Positions 35,793 through 47,486 of a stretch of DNA of 64,000 nucleotides are shown in pieces. Within the stretch, counting starts at the first letter, position 1. Each line of letters opens with the position of its first letter. Where the stretch lies: assembly GCA_023512835.1 (NCBI GenBank), contig CM042084.1:51672531-51736530 (forward strand), read 5' to 3'. The stretch is from Taxillus chinensis (taxonomy: Eukaryota > Streptophyta > Magnoliopsida > Santalales > Loranthaceae). The position numbers were made by a program, and so were the translations under genes. The notes beneath the pieces were generated by a model, which saw only the letters and a list, made by a program, of their open reading frames with translations, was not told where the DNA came from and did not search any database.

Positions 35793-35902
35793 AAACACAC
35801 CCGCACACCGGAGGACATGATCGTCTGGAATCTGGACCATGGCTTTCTTACGCCTGCTCACATTCCGGACGTTCCATTCGCTGTCTCCTCCGGAAAGGCC
35901 CA
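35793..35902 (+). repeat. 110-bp direct repeat, right copy
   Basis: Identical by eye to 29991-30100. The interrupted copia ORF continues from its right edge. Confidence 0.95.
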
Positions 35903-36529
35903 ATCATAACAATGGTTCCTTCCCTTGTTGAGGCTCGGTCCTCCTCTCCTACAGGTGCCATCCCTGTTGTTGACCTCTCTGGTCAAAGTGGTTCTGCTGC
36001 TCCGGAAGCCTCTGATGCTCCGGATACCCCCTCTACTACTGCTACTGACGTCCCTTATACTCCTGCTGACTCCTCTGCCCAACACACACCTGCCCCTATT
36101 CCTGTCAGGGAGTCCTCCAAAGCTCTGGAGTTGGCGCTTGGACATGCCTCATTTGGCACGGTTCATTCCGATGCTGTGCTATCTACTCAGCTGGACCGTC
36201 ACGCCCAAGCCAAAACCGCCCAAATTTCTGCCATCACCGTTAAGGTTGATGCCTTCGGTGCCCAACTCCTCTCTGCCTTAACCGACTCTTCCACCTCCAT
36301 CGAGCAAAAGATGGACCTTGTCGCCTCGTCCGTCCATTCCCTGTCCACCTATTTTGTGGACTTGGCCCACACGATAGCTCGTCCTCCTCCCGTACCTCGC
36401 CGATCTACCCAACCAGGGGAGAAAGTGTCATCTAATCCTCCTGCACCTTCTCCATCTCGTGTTGAAAAGCGGTCTGCATCCTCAAATGCAGCTGCTTCTC
36501 TAAGCCCAGCTCCTCTAGTGCAGCTCCTC
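35903..36529 (+). pseudogene. Additional ORF of the copia element, 3' part
   Basis: Resumes the ORF cut at 30100, now in the frame of an ATG at 35912. It is Ser/Pro/Ala/Thr-rich, then helical (LDRHAQAKTAQISAITVKVD, VASSVHSLSTYFVDL), suggesting a coiled coil. The frame runs into the gypsy-2 LTR at 36530, so the true C-terminus is missing. Between the two halves the join loses the frame after the duplicated segment (stop near 35909). Confidence 0.55.
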
Positions 36530-38319
36530 TGTCACGCCCCGGATTTCCAACCCGAGGAAACCGGTACGTGACTCCCCATTCACCCACACGGAGGGCAATG
36601 GGGTTGGATTACTGGATGCCACACAAGCAAGTCTAACAATTACAATAAATCAAATAAGCCACATCTTTATTTAATTCCAAAACATCAAAGGTTCACAAAA
36701 CAACCAAGTCCCTGATTACAGTTCAATCCCTTAGTACATTCCCCTCCCTGGGGTTACATAAATCATAAAAGTACATTACTGAAATGAACAATAAAGTGGA
36801 GAGGGTCTTCCACCTTGGTGTATCCACCTAACGCCTGTAAGTCCCTGGAAAAAAACAACAAACACAGTAGGAGGGGTGAGCAACCACAGCTCAGTAGGGA
36901 TCATGTCTCCCCAACCCATCCCATGTTCCTAGCATCTACATGCCATGTGTACAAGTGCAGTGTCGTGATACAATAATTTCAACAGACATAATAACAACCA
37001 CATCAACAATTTACAATCTTCCACTGCCACACAGGCTAACACTTTAACCACAAGTGATTTAACCGCCTCTTCAGGCCAAGTTATTTAACCGCCTCTTCAG
37101 GCCAAGTGATTTAACCGCCTCTTCAGGCCAAGTGATTTAACCGCCTCTTCAGGCCAAGTGATTTAACCGCCTCTTCAGGCCACTGGTTTAACCGCCTCTC
37201 AGGCAAAGTTATTTAACCGCCTCTTCAGGCCAGATACCACAGTCAAGCACACAACACACATGGTCACTCAAGCATACAACCAAACACTTGGTGTGCACCC
37301 GCACAAACCCAACCATTCAGGCCATAGAGCAAACATCCAGCATACATACATACACTAAACCACAAGTGCAGTCACACGGACATATTACCAAACACTTAAT
37401 GGGCATATACACACAGCTAAGTTCACACAGGCATTTCATCAAACATGTAGCAGGCATGTCTTACAGGCATTTTATCAAAACACTTTTCATGCATCACACA
37501 AACACCAGAAACACCAAAATCGCCATTGAAGGCCAACATTCATATAGGAGGTCACACCTATATGAATTTACATATAAATAATATAACAGATATAACTCAT
37601 ATTCTGCCTAGGACCCTAGGACAGAGGAGGATTTAGGAAGAACAGAATCCCTACCTCAGGTAAGACGCAACAACATGGCAACAGTCTGATCCCAAGCCGA
37701 ACGCCGTCCTCCCCACGCAAGACGCTCCGGCAGAACTCCAGCAGCTCTCCTTCCCTCTCTCCCTCTCTCTGTGACGGCTGGTGGAGCAACAAACCCTAAA
37801 CCTAAAACAGTGGGGCTTCTCCTCCTTATATAGACAACACAACATCAAAACGACGTAGTTTTGATTAAGTGAATCCCAGCATCAAAACGACGTAGTTTTG
37901 ATTACACAAGTTAGCACCTTTCCGCACCCATATAGGCCAAAATACTCGAATTTCAACATGGTCCTTTGGAGAAAGTTCCTTAGAATGTCAAAACCAAGGG
38001 AACCATGCAAAAATATGCCTGCACGTGAATTCCCCAATTCACGTGCAACTCCATATGCACTCCAAATGCTCTCAAACTTCACCCCTAGCTTCCTTGCATC
38101 ATTTAGAAGACAACCACACTTGCACGTGAATTGGACCCATTTCACGTGCACCTCACATACATGTCCATTTGGCCTGAAACTTCTGTGGTAGATAGAGGAC
38201 ATCATTCTAAGCATCTTTCCTTTTGAACGTGAATTCATTGGAGTCCATTTACTAGGTCAAAATCTAGAAAAACTCTACTCAGGAGGCAAACCGACTAACT
38301 CAAGCTACGGGTCCTTACA
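36530..38319 (-). repeat. Gypsy-2 3' LTR
   Basis: Begins TGTCACGCCCCGG and ends GGGTCCTTACA. It contains the minisatellite (37047-37233), the TATA box (about 37825), the paired ACGT palindromes and CACGTG motifs. Confidence 0.9.
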
Positions 38320-38639
38320 TCCTCTCCCCCTTAAGACTTTTCGTCCTCGAAAAGAAATGACATAAGAGGAAAACAAACACAAGCTACCCATTTGCCACAC
38401 GGCGAGCCACAACACCCAAATGGGTCATACACCACACACAGCACAATAGCACATAATAGTACCACCATAATCCATAACCACAATAATGCACATAACATAT
38501 GTCCACATGGCACGAATACACATCTCAAGGCACATCACAAATAAGAACATGTCAAGACAATACAAATACATCAACTAATACAAGAAAACACATCACAAGA
38601 AAACATCACTATCCCTTGGCCAACAGCCACCTCCCACGC

Positions 38640-38710
38640 TTAAGATTGTTCATCATCGAACAATTCTGGGTGCTGCTCACGCATCACGGACTTACGTTCC
38701 CATGTCTCCT
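38640..38710 (-). pseudogene. Gypsy-2 chromodomain-tail remnant
   Basis: The minus-sense frame ends with TWERKSVMREQHPELFDDEQ and the stop at 38640-38642, matching the pol C-terminus of gypsy-1 (7709 onwards). Homology breaks at about 38710 and resumes at about 40776, so 2.07 kb is inserted inside this domain. Confidence 0.7.
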
Positions 38711-40775
38711 TCGCAGGACATGCCGTCCTCGAAAAGACAACACACCTTCCATAACGCACAAGCTGATGCACCTTGCCCACAACCATCCACATACCTGCGA
38801 CTGAAGATATCACACAAAAACACACATAACACGTGTCGAAGTAATTACATGGCACGACGGTGTGAGACATATACTCCCATCCCCAACACGTTTAACAAAT
38901 CACCTCGGTCACGGATCAACTCACAAAGACAAACACTACCGCACATTTAATGTTCCACTGCCCCTCCGCCAACACCATACAAACACATCCGTTGGAAGTT
39001 CCCTCACAACCTTCCCACCTTTGGGCTTTTCGTCCTCGAAAAGAGAAACCCAATTGCAAACACCACAATGAGATCAAAGCAATACAAAATGCATTAACAA
39101 ATACTAACATTGTTAGTACGCTCCAAAGGAGTACCTCCATTTAGCCAACACTAGCGTAACACGCAAGAGCATATCAAGAACTAGAGCGTAGTTAAGTAGC
39201 GCGCGACAACAACTCATGTGAGCAAGTCGGACAACGGTGAGGTCGAGAAACCTCCCACAAATTCGCTAAGACCCCAACAACCGAACAAGGCCAACACCAT
39301 TAGCCTACGCGCGTCACAATAGAACCAACACTCCCCAATTAACGGTACCCCAACAAGAACCCGCGACACCCCCAGATGTAGACCTCACCCTTACAACAAG
39401 CACCAGGAGGCCACAATGAAAAACAAATAAACGGGATAAGAGCATGATGTAAACCACAATCACGGTGCCACATTTGATATCACCACAAAGAAGACAAAGA
39501 TCACACGTTGAATCCCCTCACGCGAACGTAGAACAGGCTTAGGGATCCGAAAAATACATTTGCTAGCAAGCTACATTAAAACCCAACCAGCACCAATGAT
39601 GGCTTGCCACACGTGACAATCCAGGACACAACTATACTAGGATGAAGTTTCCATTCGGTTACGATCAACATGATGCCCAATGGAGCCCAGGGATGACAAA
39701 TTCAGGACCAGGACACAACCACGGCAAGACTAAAAACTACGATCGGGCTAACACCAGTCACCAACGGTGAGAATCTACCAAAGAATCCCATGAACCAGAA
39801 CGCCACACAAATAACACCTCTCTGACTACGGTCAGATAGGGATCCACCAAGGTCCCACACAGCCTTCACGAACTGAGGCTTCTGTTACAACCCAAGTGAT
39901 AACGCCTTACTCGATCAACAGACATTCCATGCGATAGGAATCCTTTGACGATGGGTAGGTACCAACAACATAGTTCTCTCCACCATGGAAAACTCTCCTA
40001 CCCGCAACATGACAACAACGGAATCCTCTCGTGTCACCACTCACAGTCACAAGGGAATCTCCCACCATCTCCGCCATACCAACCATCACGTTCTATTCCT
40101 ACACACCAATGAAACACTCAAATGGGCCAAGAAATACTCAGGCTTTAACCTCACTTTAATGTGGTCACTACAATTCCTCCGGGTAGGCATAAGAAACAAG
40201 ACATGCAAACTCCTGATTCGGGACTTCCACGTTACTCCCAAACACCCCAACACCTTGATGGCATGAACCATCTCACTTACCCCGTTATACTGCACATGAA
40301 GGGTTTCCAAGGAGTACAGATGGAGGTCATCCGTCTACCACCACTGCTCTAAACATACACCTTTGTGACATCTGTCCGACATAAATCTCTCCTCAAGGAG
40401 TAGCACTAACACCCCGTCCAAGCAAAAATGTCACAACCGACTCAACTCTGGGCATCAAACAACCTTTTTCCAGCACAACAACACTTTAATATTTAGCTTA
40501 GCCGGCCATCGCACTAAACAAGGTATAACATACACAACATCACCTAGAACACTCTCCTTCATCCTCACACCACATTTAATATTCTAATACACTACACCTC
40601 ATCCTTCTCTACGCACATGTCACAACACCCACATGTAGTAACTCCGTTGTATACCTTTACCACGAATGCAATACATACAACAACACAATACCAAATTTCC
40701 AGCACATTTGCAACACAAGCAACGGAACACAAGACACCTGACGAGTAGAACGTACCAGCCTTACACCTTCTCTCC
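38711..40775. other. 2.07-kb block inserted in the gypsy-2 chromodomain region
   Basis: The flanks share TCTCCT. The block contains two more CTCGAAAAG hairpin motifs (about 38728-38738 and 39026-39043) of the kind found in the gypsy 3' untranslated region, so it may derive from related elements. No family-recognisable ORF; the frames here are short. Confidence 0.45.
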
Positions 40776-41612
40776 TCCTCTAAGCCTACTCCCACAAGAT
40801 ACGAACCGAAGGAATGGCCCTACCACGCAAAAGCACACCCTTAGTCCCTAGAGAAAGATAGTCCGAACAAGGCCTGCCAAATCTCACTTGCTTACCTCTT
40901 TTTACCAAGTTGATGCACCGGGCATAACCCTCAAAACCCACTCATAGCCGATAGTTGAGCTCCAGGAACACTTCACATTTTACACGTGTGCATCCCCATT
41001 TCACAACATGTTCTAAGAACATCACTCATGGTCTTTCACACTCGACAAACATGACACATGGCCCCGCTTGACCATCCGAGAACCCAAACACCCATATAGT
41101 TATTAACCGGAACTTGCAACGACCACTCTAGCCAACAAGATAACGCTTCAAAGACTCTAAGAGCAGGCTATACTAGCTGCGTTTTCCCCTCAACCACAAC
41201 GCTTGGAAAAGAAAGGTAACCATAGGAATATCCCTTTTTAAGCGTACTCCAACACACACCTCTATCCGCTGAAGAACATATTTCTATTAATCAAGGTTGC
41301 CAAGGAGGTGTCACACAATAACTCACAAGCCATCACCTCACACCTCAAGCTCTACTAGCTAGCCAGTCTAAATTCCCTCCCACTAGAAGAAGGGTTGCCT
41401 ACAAGATTTGGTTACTTTGATTATCCACATGTGCCAAAATTGAATATCACTCACTTATAAAATCAACACCCAGATACTCATCAGTTACTTATTATTCTTC
41501 TAGCGTTATAAATCTATATTTACTCTTTTTACTTAATTATTCCCTAACAGGTCACCAACCACATCCATTCGAAATGCTAACTCAAACGGGACATGATAAA
41601 GTCCACCCCGCC
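40776..41612 (-). other. Gypsy-2 interior: chromodomain fragment and unrecognised DNA
   Basis: The stretch 40776-40845 matches gypsy-1 7777-7850 (the IPLVRV part of the chromodomain-like tail). From about 40860 to 41612 I see nothing recognisable: integrase, RT and protease are gone. Confidence 0.5.
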
Positions 41613-42150
41613 TCACATAACTAGTACGAGACTCAACCGACAACCCACCAAAGGGGCACGATACCACCAATGAAGTTCTGTCTTGCTTTTCCACCTGGCC
41701 TCACCTGGGTAGTCCTCCCGCCTCCAAATCGGGACTCGGCGTTGAGCTTTACCCCTAGCTCGCCGAGCCAATCCCCTAGCATCACTTCCGGTCCTACTAA
41801 AACAGACCGTACGAAGACGTCCTACTTTTCCACAGAGGCGACACCGGTCTTGCTCCTTGGCACACTCTCTGTTCCGGTGCCCGGTTGTCCACAACAAGCG
41901 CAATCTTTCGAGAAACAGGACTCAAACGGGGGGGTGTTGAGGGCCGACAGCTCTCGGCGTACCTCGCTCCCGATCGGTTGTCGAATCGCATCCCTCACCT
42001 CTGGAATAATCGAGCTCAAGACGCCAACCTCTGCCGTGATTTGTCTATCACCTTCAGCCTGCAGCTCTCTCTCACTTGCCCAACCTGGGTCGCGGCCTCC
42101 TCTGTTACCTCAATAGTCGCACGGCTTATAGTTTCCAGAAACATTGGTTA
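41613..42150 (-). pseudogene. Gypsy-2 gag remnant with zinc knuckles
   Basis: Minus-sense text includes CACCGQPGT, then after a frame change HRNRECAKEQDRCRLCGKVG, i.e. two decayed CCHC knuckles (the second lacks its His). The adjacent helical gag part is short. The gene core is missing. Confidence 0.65.
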
Positions 42151-43016
42151 AGCGAAAAGATAGTGCTCCAGATTAACACTAGATGATCCCAACAATCGCA
42201 AGACCACTACCGACTAAGCTAACGGCTTAAGCTATAGCACGCATTATTACCACACAAATTTACAAATTTACCAAACAAATCTCACAGACTATACAAATTT
42301 ACACTCCACCACATTGCTCATAACCTTGTTTATTGCACACCATGCCAAACAAATTTACACTCCATCGGCTTAACACATGCTCAATCCTTCAGAACACCAA
42401 CATTATTACATATTTAATTTAATGTATTTATTTATTTATTTATTTCTTGGTTATTATTATTTTATTTTATTAACAGTTCACATTTCACAATCTTCACGTT
42501 CGCAAGTACTCAGTTTCAATACCACAAATTCTTTTCCATGTTTTCATGCTCGAACCATCACAAAATTTCGAGTTGCACAATTGAAATTTTATCATGTTCA
42601 AACCTTTTATCCATGCAATTTCACACACCGCACACATTTCGGTTCTCATTAAACCACATTGCACAAGCATCCATTCCATAAGCATACGATTCGATTAAAC
42701 AAGGACCTTTCCTTGTAGTCATGCTCAAGGTACTTCAAATAAAATCAGAGTTGCACAGTTCTCACCTTATCACATTATTCATATTTTTCTTTTATCACAA
42801 TTAAAATTTTCACAGGTATCCACACCTTCACATACAACAACCAATGCAACTAGTGCCCTAATGCCAATGCATGCAAATCCTACCACAAGACTGGACTACC
42901 CCAAGTACACCTTGGAGGCTCAAAGAGGACCATGTTGATCAGGCATGTCCCTCCAGGCTCCTCCAAAGGACTCAAGATAACCAAGTCCGCCCACTACCCT
43001 AGGCCAACTAGACCAT
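42151..43016. other. Gypsy-2 5' leader
   Basis: Non-coding. 42838-43016 is nearly identical to the gypsy-1 leader (12735-12906). The AT-rich part at 42400-42480 has TTTA repeats. No gene seen. Confidence 0.6.
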
Positions 43017-43317
43017 GCTCTGATACCATCCGAGATAGCCCAGCCCATACCCGTCACAAGAATTTTGTCCGCTTTGGCTAACCAGTCTTGGGCCTCGCCC
43101 TCATGGCCTGCTCCGCAAGGTTTTGTCTTTGGGCCTCGCCCAAAACGCGTCCCTGTGAGGTGAGGTATCCGTCCCCTCCTATAAGGCGGACTTTGTTCTC
43201 CTCACTAAGCAATGTGGGACTAACACCCACTCATGGGTCGTTACAATCCACCCCCCTTAGGAGGCCCACGTCCCCGTGGGACCATGGCACACCGCTCCGG
43301 GTCTGGCTCTGATACCA
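43017..43317 (-). repeat. Duplicated primer-binding site enclosing a foreign block
   Basis: GCTCTGATACCA (the tRNA-iMet primer site in minus sense) occurs at 43017-43028 and again at 43306-43317. Between them is 277 bp of GC-rich DNA (GGGCCTCGCCC repeats at about 43090-43145) absent from gypsy-1. It resembles the end and primer region of another LTR family. Confidence 0.75.
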
Positions 43318-43320
43318 TAT

Positions 43321-45122
43321 TGTCACGCCCCGGATTTCCAACCCGAGGAAACCGGTACGTGACTCCCCATTCACCCACACGGAGGGCAATGGGGTTGGAT
43401 TACTGGATGCCACACAAGCAAGTCTAACAATTACAATAAATTAAATAAGCCACATCTTTATTTAATTCCAAAACATCAAAGGTTCACAAAACAACCAAGT
43501 CCCTGATTACAGTTCAATCCCTTAGTACATTCCCCTCCCTGGGGTTACATAAATCATAAAAGTACATTACTGAAATGAACAATAAAGTGGAGAGGGTCTT
43601 CCACCTTGGTGTATCCACCTAACGCCTATAAGTCCCTGGAAAAAAACAACAAACACAGTAGGAGGGGTGAGCAACCACAGCTCAGTAGGGATCATGTCTC
43701 CCCAACCCATCCCATGTTCCTAGCATCTACATGCCATGTGTACAAGTGCAGTGTCGTGATACAATAATTTCAACAGACATAATAACAACCACATCAACAA
43801 TTTACAATCTTCCACTGCCACACAGGCTAACACTTTAACCACAAGTGATTTAACCGCCTCTTCAGGCCAAGTTATTTAACCGCCTCTTCAGGCCAAGTGA
43901 TTTAACCGCCTCTTCAGGCCAAGTGATTTAACCGCCTCTTCAGGCCAAGTGATTTAACCGCCTCTTCAGGCCACTGGTTTAACCGCCTCTCAGGCAAAGT
44001 TATTTAACCGCCTCTTCAGGCCAGATACCACAGTCAAGCACACAACACACATGGTCACTCAAGCATACAACCAAACACTTGGTGTGCACCCGTTCACAAG
44101 CGCACAAACCCAACCATTCAGGCCATAGAGCAAACATCCAGCATACATACATACACTAAACCACAAGTGCAGTCACACGGACATATTACCAAACACTTAA
44201 TGGGCATATACACACAGCTAAGTTCACACAGGCATTTCATCAAACATGTAGCAGGCATGTCTTACAGGCATTTTATCAAAACACTTTTCATGCATCACAC
44301 AAACACTAGAAACACCAAAATCGCCATTGAAGGCCAACATTCATATAGGAGGTCACACCTATATGAATTTACATATAAATAATATAACAGATATAACTCA
44401 TATTCTGGCCCTAGGACCCTAGGACAGAGGAGGATTTAGGAAGAACAGAATCCCTACCTCGGGTAAGACGCAACAACATGGCAACAATCGATCCCAAGCC
44501 GAACGCCGTCCTCCCCACGCAAGACGCTCCGGAGAACTCCAGTGACTCTCCTTCCCTCTCTCCCTCTCTCGCGACGCGGTGGTGGAGCAACAAACCCTAA
44601 ACCTAAAACAGTGGGGCTTCTCCTCCTTATATAGACAACACAACATCAAAACGACGTAGTTTTGATTAAGTGAATCCCAGCATCAAAACGACGTAGTTTT
44701 GATTACACAAGTTAGCACCTTTCCGCACCCATATAGGCCAAAATACTCAGAATTTCAACATGGTCCTTTGGAGAAAGTTCCTTAGAATGTCAAAACCAAG
44801 GGAACCATGCAAAAATATGCCTGCACGTGAATTCCCCAATTCACGTGCAACTCCATATGCACTCCAAATGCTCTCAAACTTCACCCCTAGCTTCCTTGCA
44901 TCATTTAGAAGACAACCACACTTGCACGTGAATTGGACCCATTTCACGTGCACCTCACATACATGTCCATTTGGCCTGAAACTTCTGTGGTAGATAGAGG
45001 ACATCATTCTAAGCATCTTTCCTTTTGAACGTGAATTCATTGGAGTCCATTTACTAGGTCAAAATCTAGAAAAACTCTACTCGGGAGGCAAAACTGACTA
45101 ACTCAAGGTACGGGTCGTTACA
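43321..45122 (-). repeat. Gypsy-2 5' LTR
   Basis: Pairs with 36530-38319. Differences are again mainly around CAG/CTG triplets and CG sites (for example 44405 against 37600, and 44530-44580 against 37730-37790). Confidence 0.9.
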
Positions 45123-45181
45123 GAGCATCCGGGGCGTCACGTACCGGTTTCCTCGGGTTGGAAATCCGGGGCGTGACAATA

Positions 45182-45193
45182 TGGTATCAGAGC
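45182..45193 (+). other. Gypsy-3 primer-binding site
   Basis: TGGTATCAGAGC, complementary to initiator tRNA-Met. Confidence 0.9.
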
Positions 45194-45524
45194 ATGGTCT
45201 AGTTGGCCTAGGGTAGTGGGCGGACTTGGTTATCTTGAGTCCTTTGGAGGAGCCTGGAGGGACATGCCTGATCAACATGGTCCTCTTTGAGCCTCCAAGG
45301 TGTACTTAGGGTAGTCCAGTCTTGTGGTAGGATTTGCATGCATTGGCATTAGGGCACTAGTTGTATTTGTTGTCATGTGTGAAGGATGTGCATAACATGA
45401 TCATGTGTGAACTGTGCAACTCTGAATATTCTTGGAATGCCTTGGGTATGACTACAATGTGGACTGTGCTGTGTGCAATATTGATTGATGCAATGGTTAA
45501 AATGTGTGTAATGCCATGTACGGC

Positions 45525-47174
45525 AAAGGAGATGGGTGGAGTATTTGCAGACCTTTGACTTTACTCTTGACTATACCCCGGGCAAGGGTAATGTTGTGGC
45601 TGATGCGTTGAGCAGAAAAGGGAAAGCTGAGGTGGCTGTGAGAGAGTGGAAGCTGATGGAGCAGTTGGCGACGTTACAGTGCGGCTTGTTGCTCATGATG
45701 GTGGGACGATCCCGAGTCCTTTGGTGGTTGTGCCTGAGTTGTACCGGCGCGTTCGGGAGGAACACTGGGTGACATTGAGTGTGAGGTTCTCCGTGCCCGT
45801 ATTGAGGCTGGGGAGCTATCTGGGGACTGGACAGAGGGTCCTGAGCATGAGTTGTCATTTCAGGAGCGGTTGGTAGTAGCTTCTTCCCTCAGGGACGAGG
45901 TGATGAGGGAGTTTCACCAATCTAGAGTTGCTATGCATCCAGGGGGTACGAAGATGTACCATGTGCTTCGGGCACATTTTTGGTGGCCTGGGATGAAACG
46001 CGATGTGGCTGCCTTTGTTTCGCGGTGCCTCACGTGTCAGCAGGTGAAGGCTGAGCATCAGCGGCCGGCGGGCATGTTACAGCCCTTGCCCATAGCGGAG
46101 TGGAAGTGGGACCATATAGCGATGGATTTTGTGGACCGGTCTTCCACCCACCACCGGGAGGAAGGATATGATTTGGGTGATTGTTGATCGACTCACAAAG
46201 TCGGCCCATTTTCTGGGCCGTTCGCGAGCGGGACTCTATTGGGACCTTGAGTCAGCTGTACATGAACGAGATTGTGAGACTGCATGGCGTACCCTCATCG
46301 GTTGTCTCAGACCGGGATTCGAGGTTCACTTCCCGTTTCTGGGCAGGTTTGCAGGAGGCTACGGGGACCAAGCTTCACCTGAGTACAGCCTTTCACCCTG
46401 AGACTGACGGCCAGACAGAGAGGACGAATCAGACGTTGGAGGACATGTTACGGGCCTGTGTGTTAGATTTCGGGGGTTCGTGGGCAACTCAACTTCCTTT
46501 GGTGGAGTTTGCCTACAACAACAGTTATCAGGCATCCATTGGGATGGCTCCTTTTGAGGCGTTGTATGGACGGCCGTGTCGATCAACTTTGTGTTGGACC
46601 GAGGTGGGGGAGACAGCTCTCTTGGGACCGCAGTTGGTTCAAGAGGCTACTGAGAAGGTCAAGTTGATTCGTCAGCGTTTGTTGTCAGCTCGAGTCGGCG
46701 AAATCTTATGCGGATCAGCGACGGCGACCTTTGGAGTTTTCTGTTGGTGATCATGTGTTCCTTCGTGTCTCTCCACGTCGTGGACATCGACGGTTTGGGC
46801 GAGGTTCCAAGCTATCTCCGCGGTTTATTGGTCCTTTTGAGATTCTGGATTGTGTAGGGCCTGTGGCCTACCGGTTAGCGTTACCACCGCGGCTGAGTCG
46901 AGTGCACAACGTGTTTCACGTGTCCCAGTTGCGGAAGTATCACCCTGACCCCACTCATGTGATTGATTGGGGGACGTTGGACATTGCGGATGACATGTCC
47001 GTCATTGAGGCCCCTATCCGTATCCTAGATCGGCGAGAGAAGCTATTGCGTGGTCGTGCTATTCCTTTGGTTCACGTGCTGTGGCAACACCGTGGCATTG
47101 AGGAGGAGACATGGGAACGTGAGTCCGTGATGCGGGAGCAGCACCCAGACTTGTTCGAGGACGAACAATCTTAA
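45525..47174 (+). pseudogene. Gypsy-3 pol remnant (RNase H end, integrase, chromodomain-like tail)
   Basis: The leader ends at ATGCCATGTACG (about 45510-45521) and jumps straight to RRWVEYLQTFDFTLDYTPGK at the end of RNase H, so gag, protease and RT are deleted. Integrase text follows: [20 protein letters not shown] (about 45978), VSDRDSRFTSRFWAGLQ (about 46306), [19 protein letters not shown]. The tail LRKYHPDPTHVIDWGTLDI and ETWERESVMREQHPDLFEDE ends at 47172-47174. Frame changes fall at about 45760, 46125-46190 and 46690. The last 147 codons are open and show the chromodomain-like end best. Confidence 0.85.
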
Positions 47175-47486
47175 GCGTGAGAGGTGGCTGTTGGCCAAGG
47201 GATAGTGATGTGTTTTCTTGTATTAGTTGATGTATTTGTATTGTCTTTTAAAGACATGTGCTTAATTGTGATGTGCTTTGAGATGTGTATTCGTGCCATG
47301 CGGACATGTGTTATGTGCATTATTGTGGTTATGGATTATGGTGGTACTGTTATGTGCTGTTGTGATGTGTGTGGTGTATGACCCATTTGGGTGTTGTGGC
47401 TCGCCGTGTGGCAAATGGGTAGCTTGTGTTTGTTTTCCTTGTATGTCATTTCTTTTCGAGGACGAAAAGTCTTAAGGGGGAGAGGA
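47175..47486 (+). other. Gypsy-3 3' untranslated region and polypurine tract
   Basis: GT-rich spacer, then CTTTTCGAGGACGAAAAG (about 47452-47469) and AAGGGGGAGAGGA (47474-47486) next to the LTR. Confidence 0.75.

Larger units (their letters stand above)
36530..45122 (-). mobile_element. Gypsy-2: gutted gypsy element
   Basis: LTRs at 36530-38319 and 43321-45122 belong to the gypsy-1 family but form a distinct subgroup (seven minisatellite units). The interior is minus strand with a polypurine tract at 38320-38335 and a primer-binding site at 43306-43317. Only fragments of coding remain (chromodomain-like tail, gag knuckles). No matching TSD: TCCTC on the left and GAGCA on the right, where a truncated gypsy-3 abuts. 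Probably non-autonomous. Confidence 0.85.
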
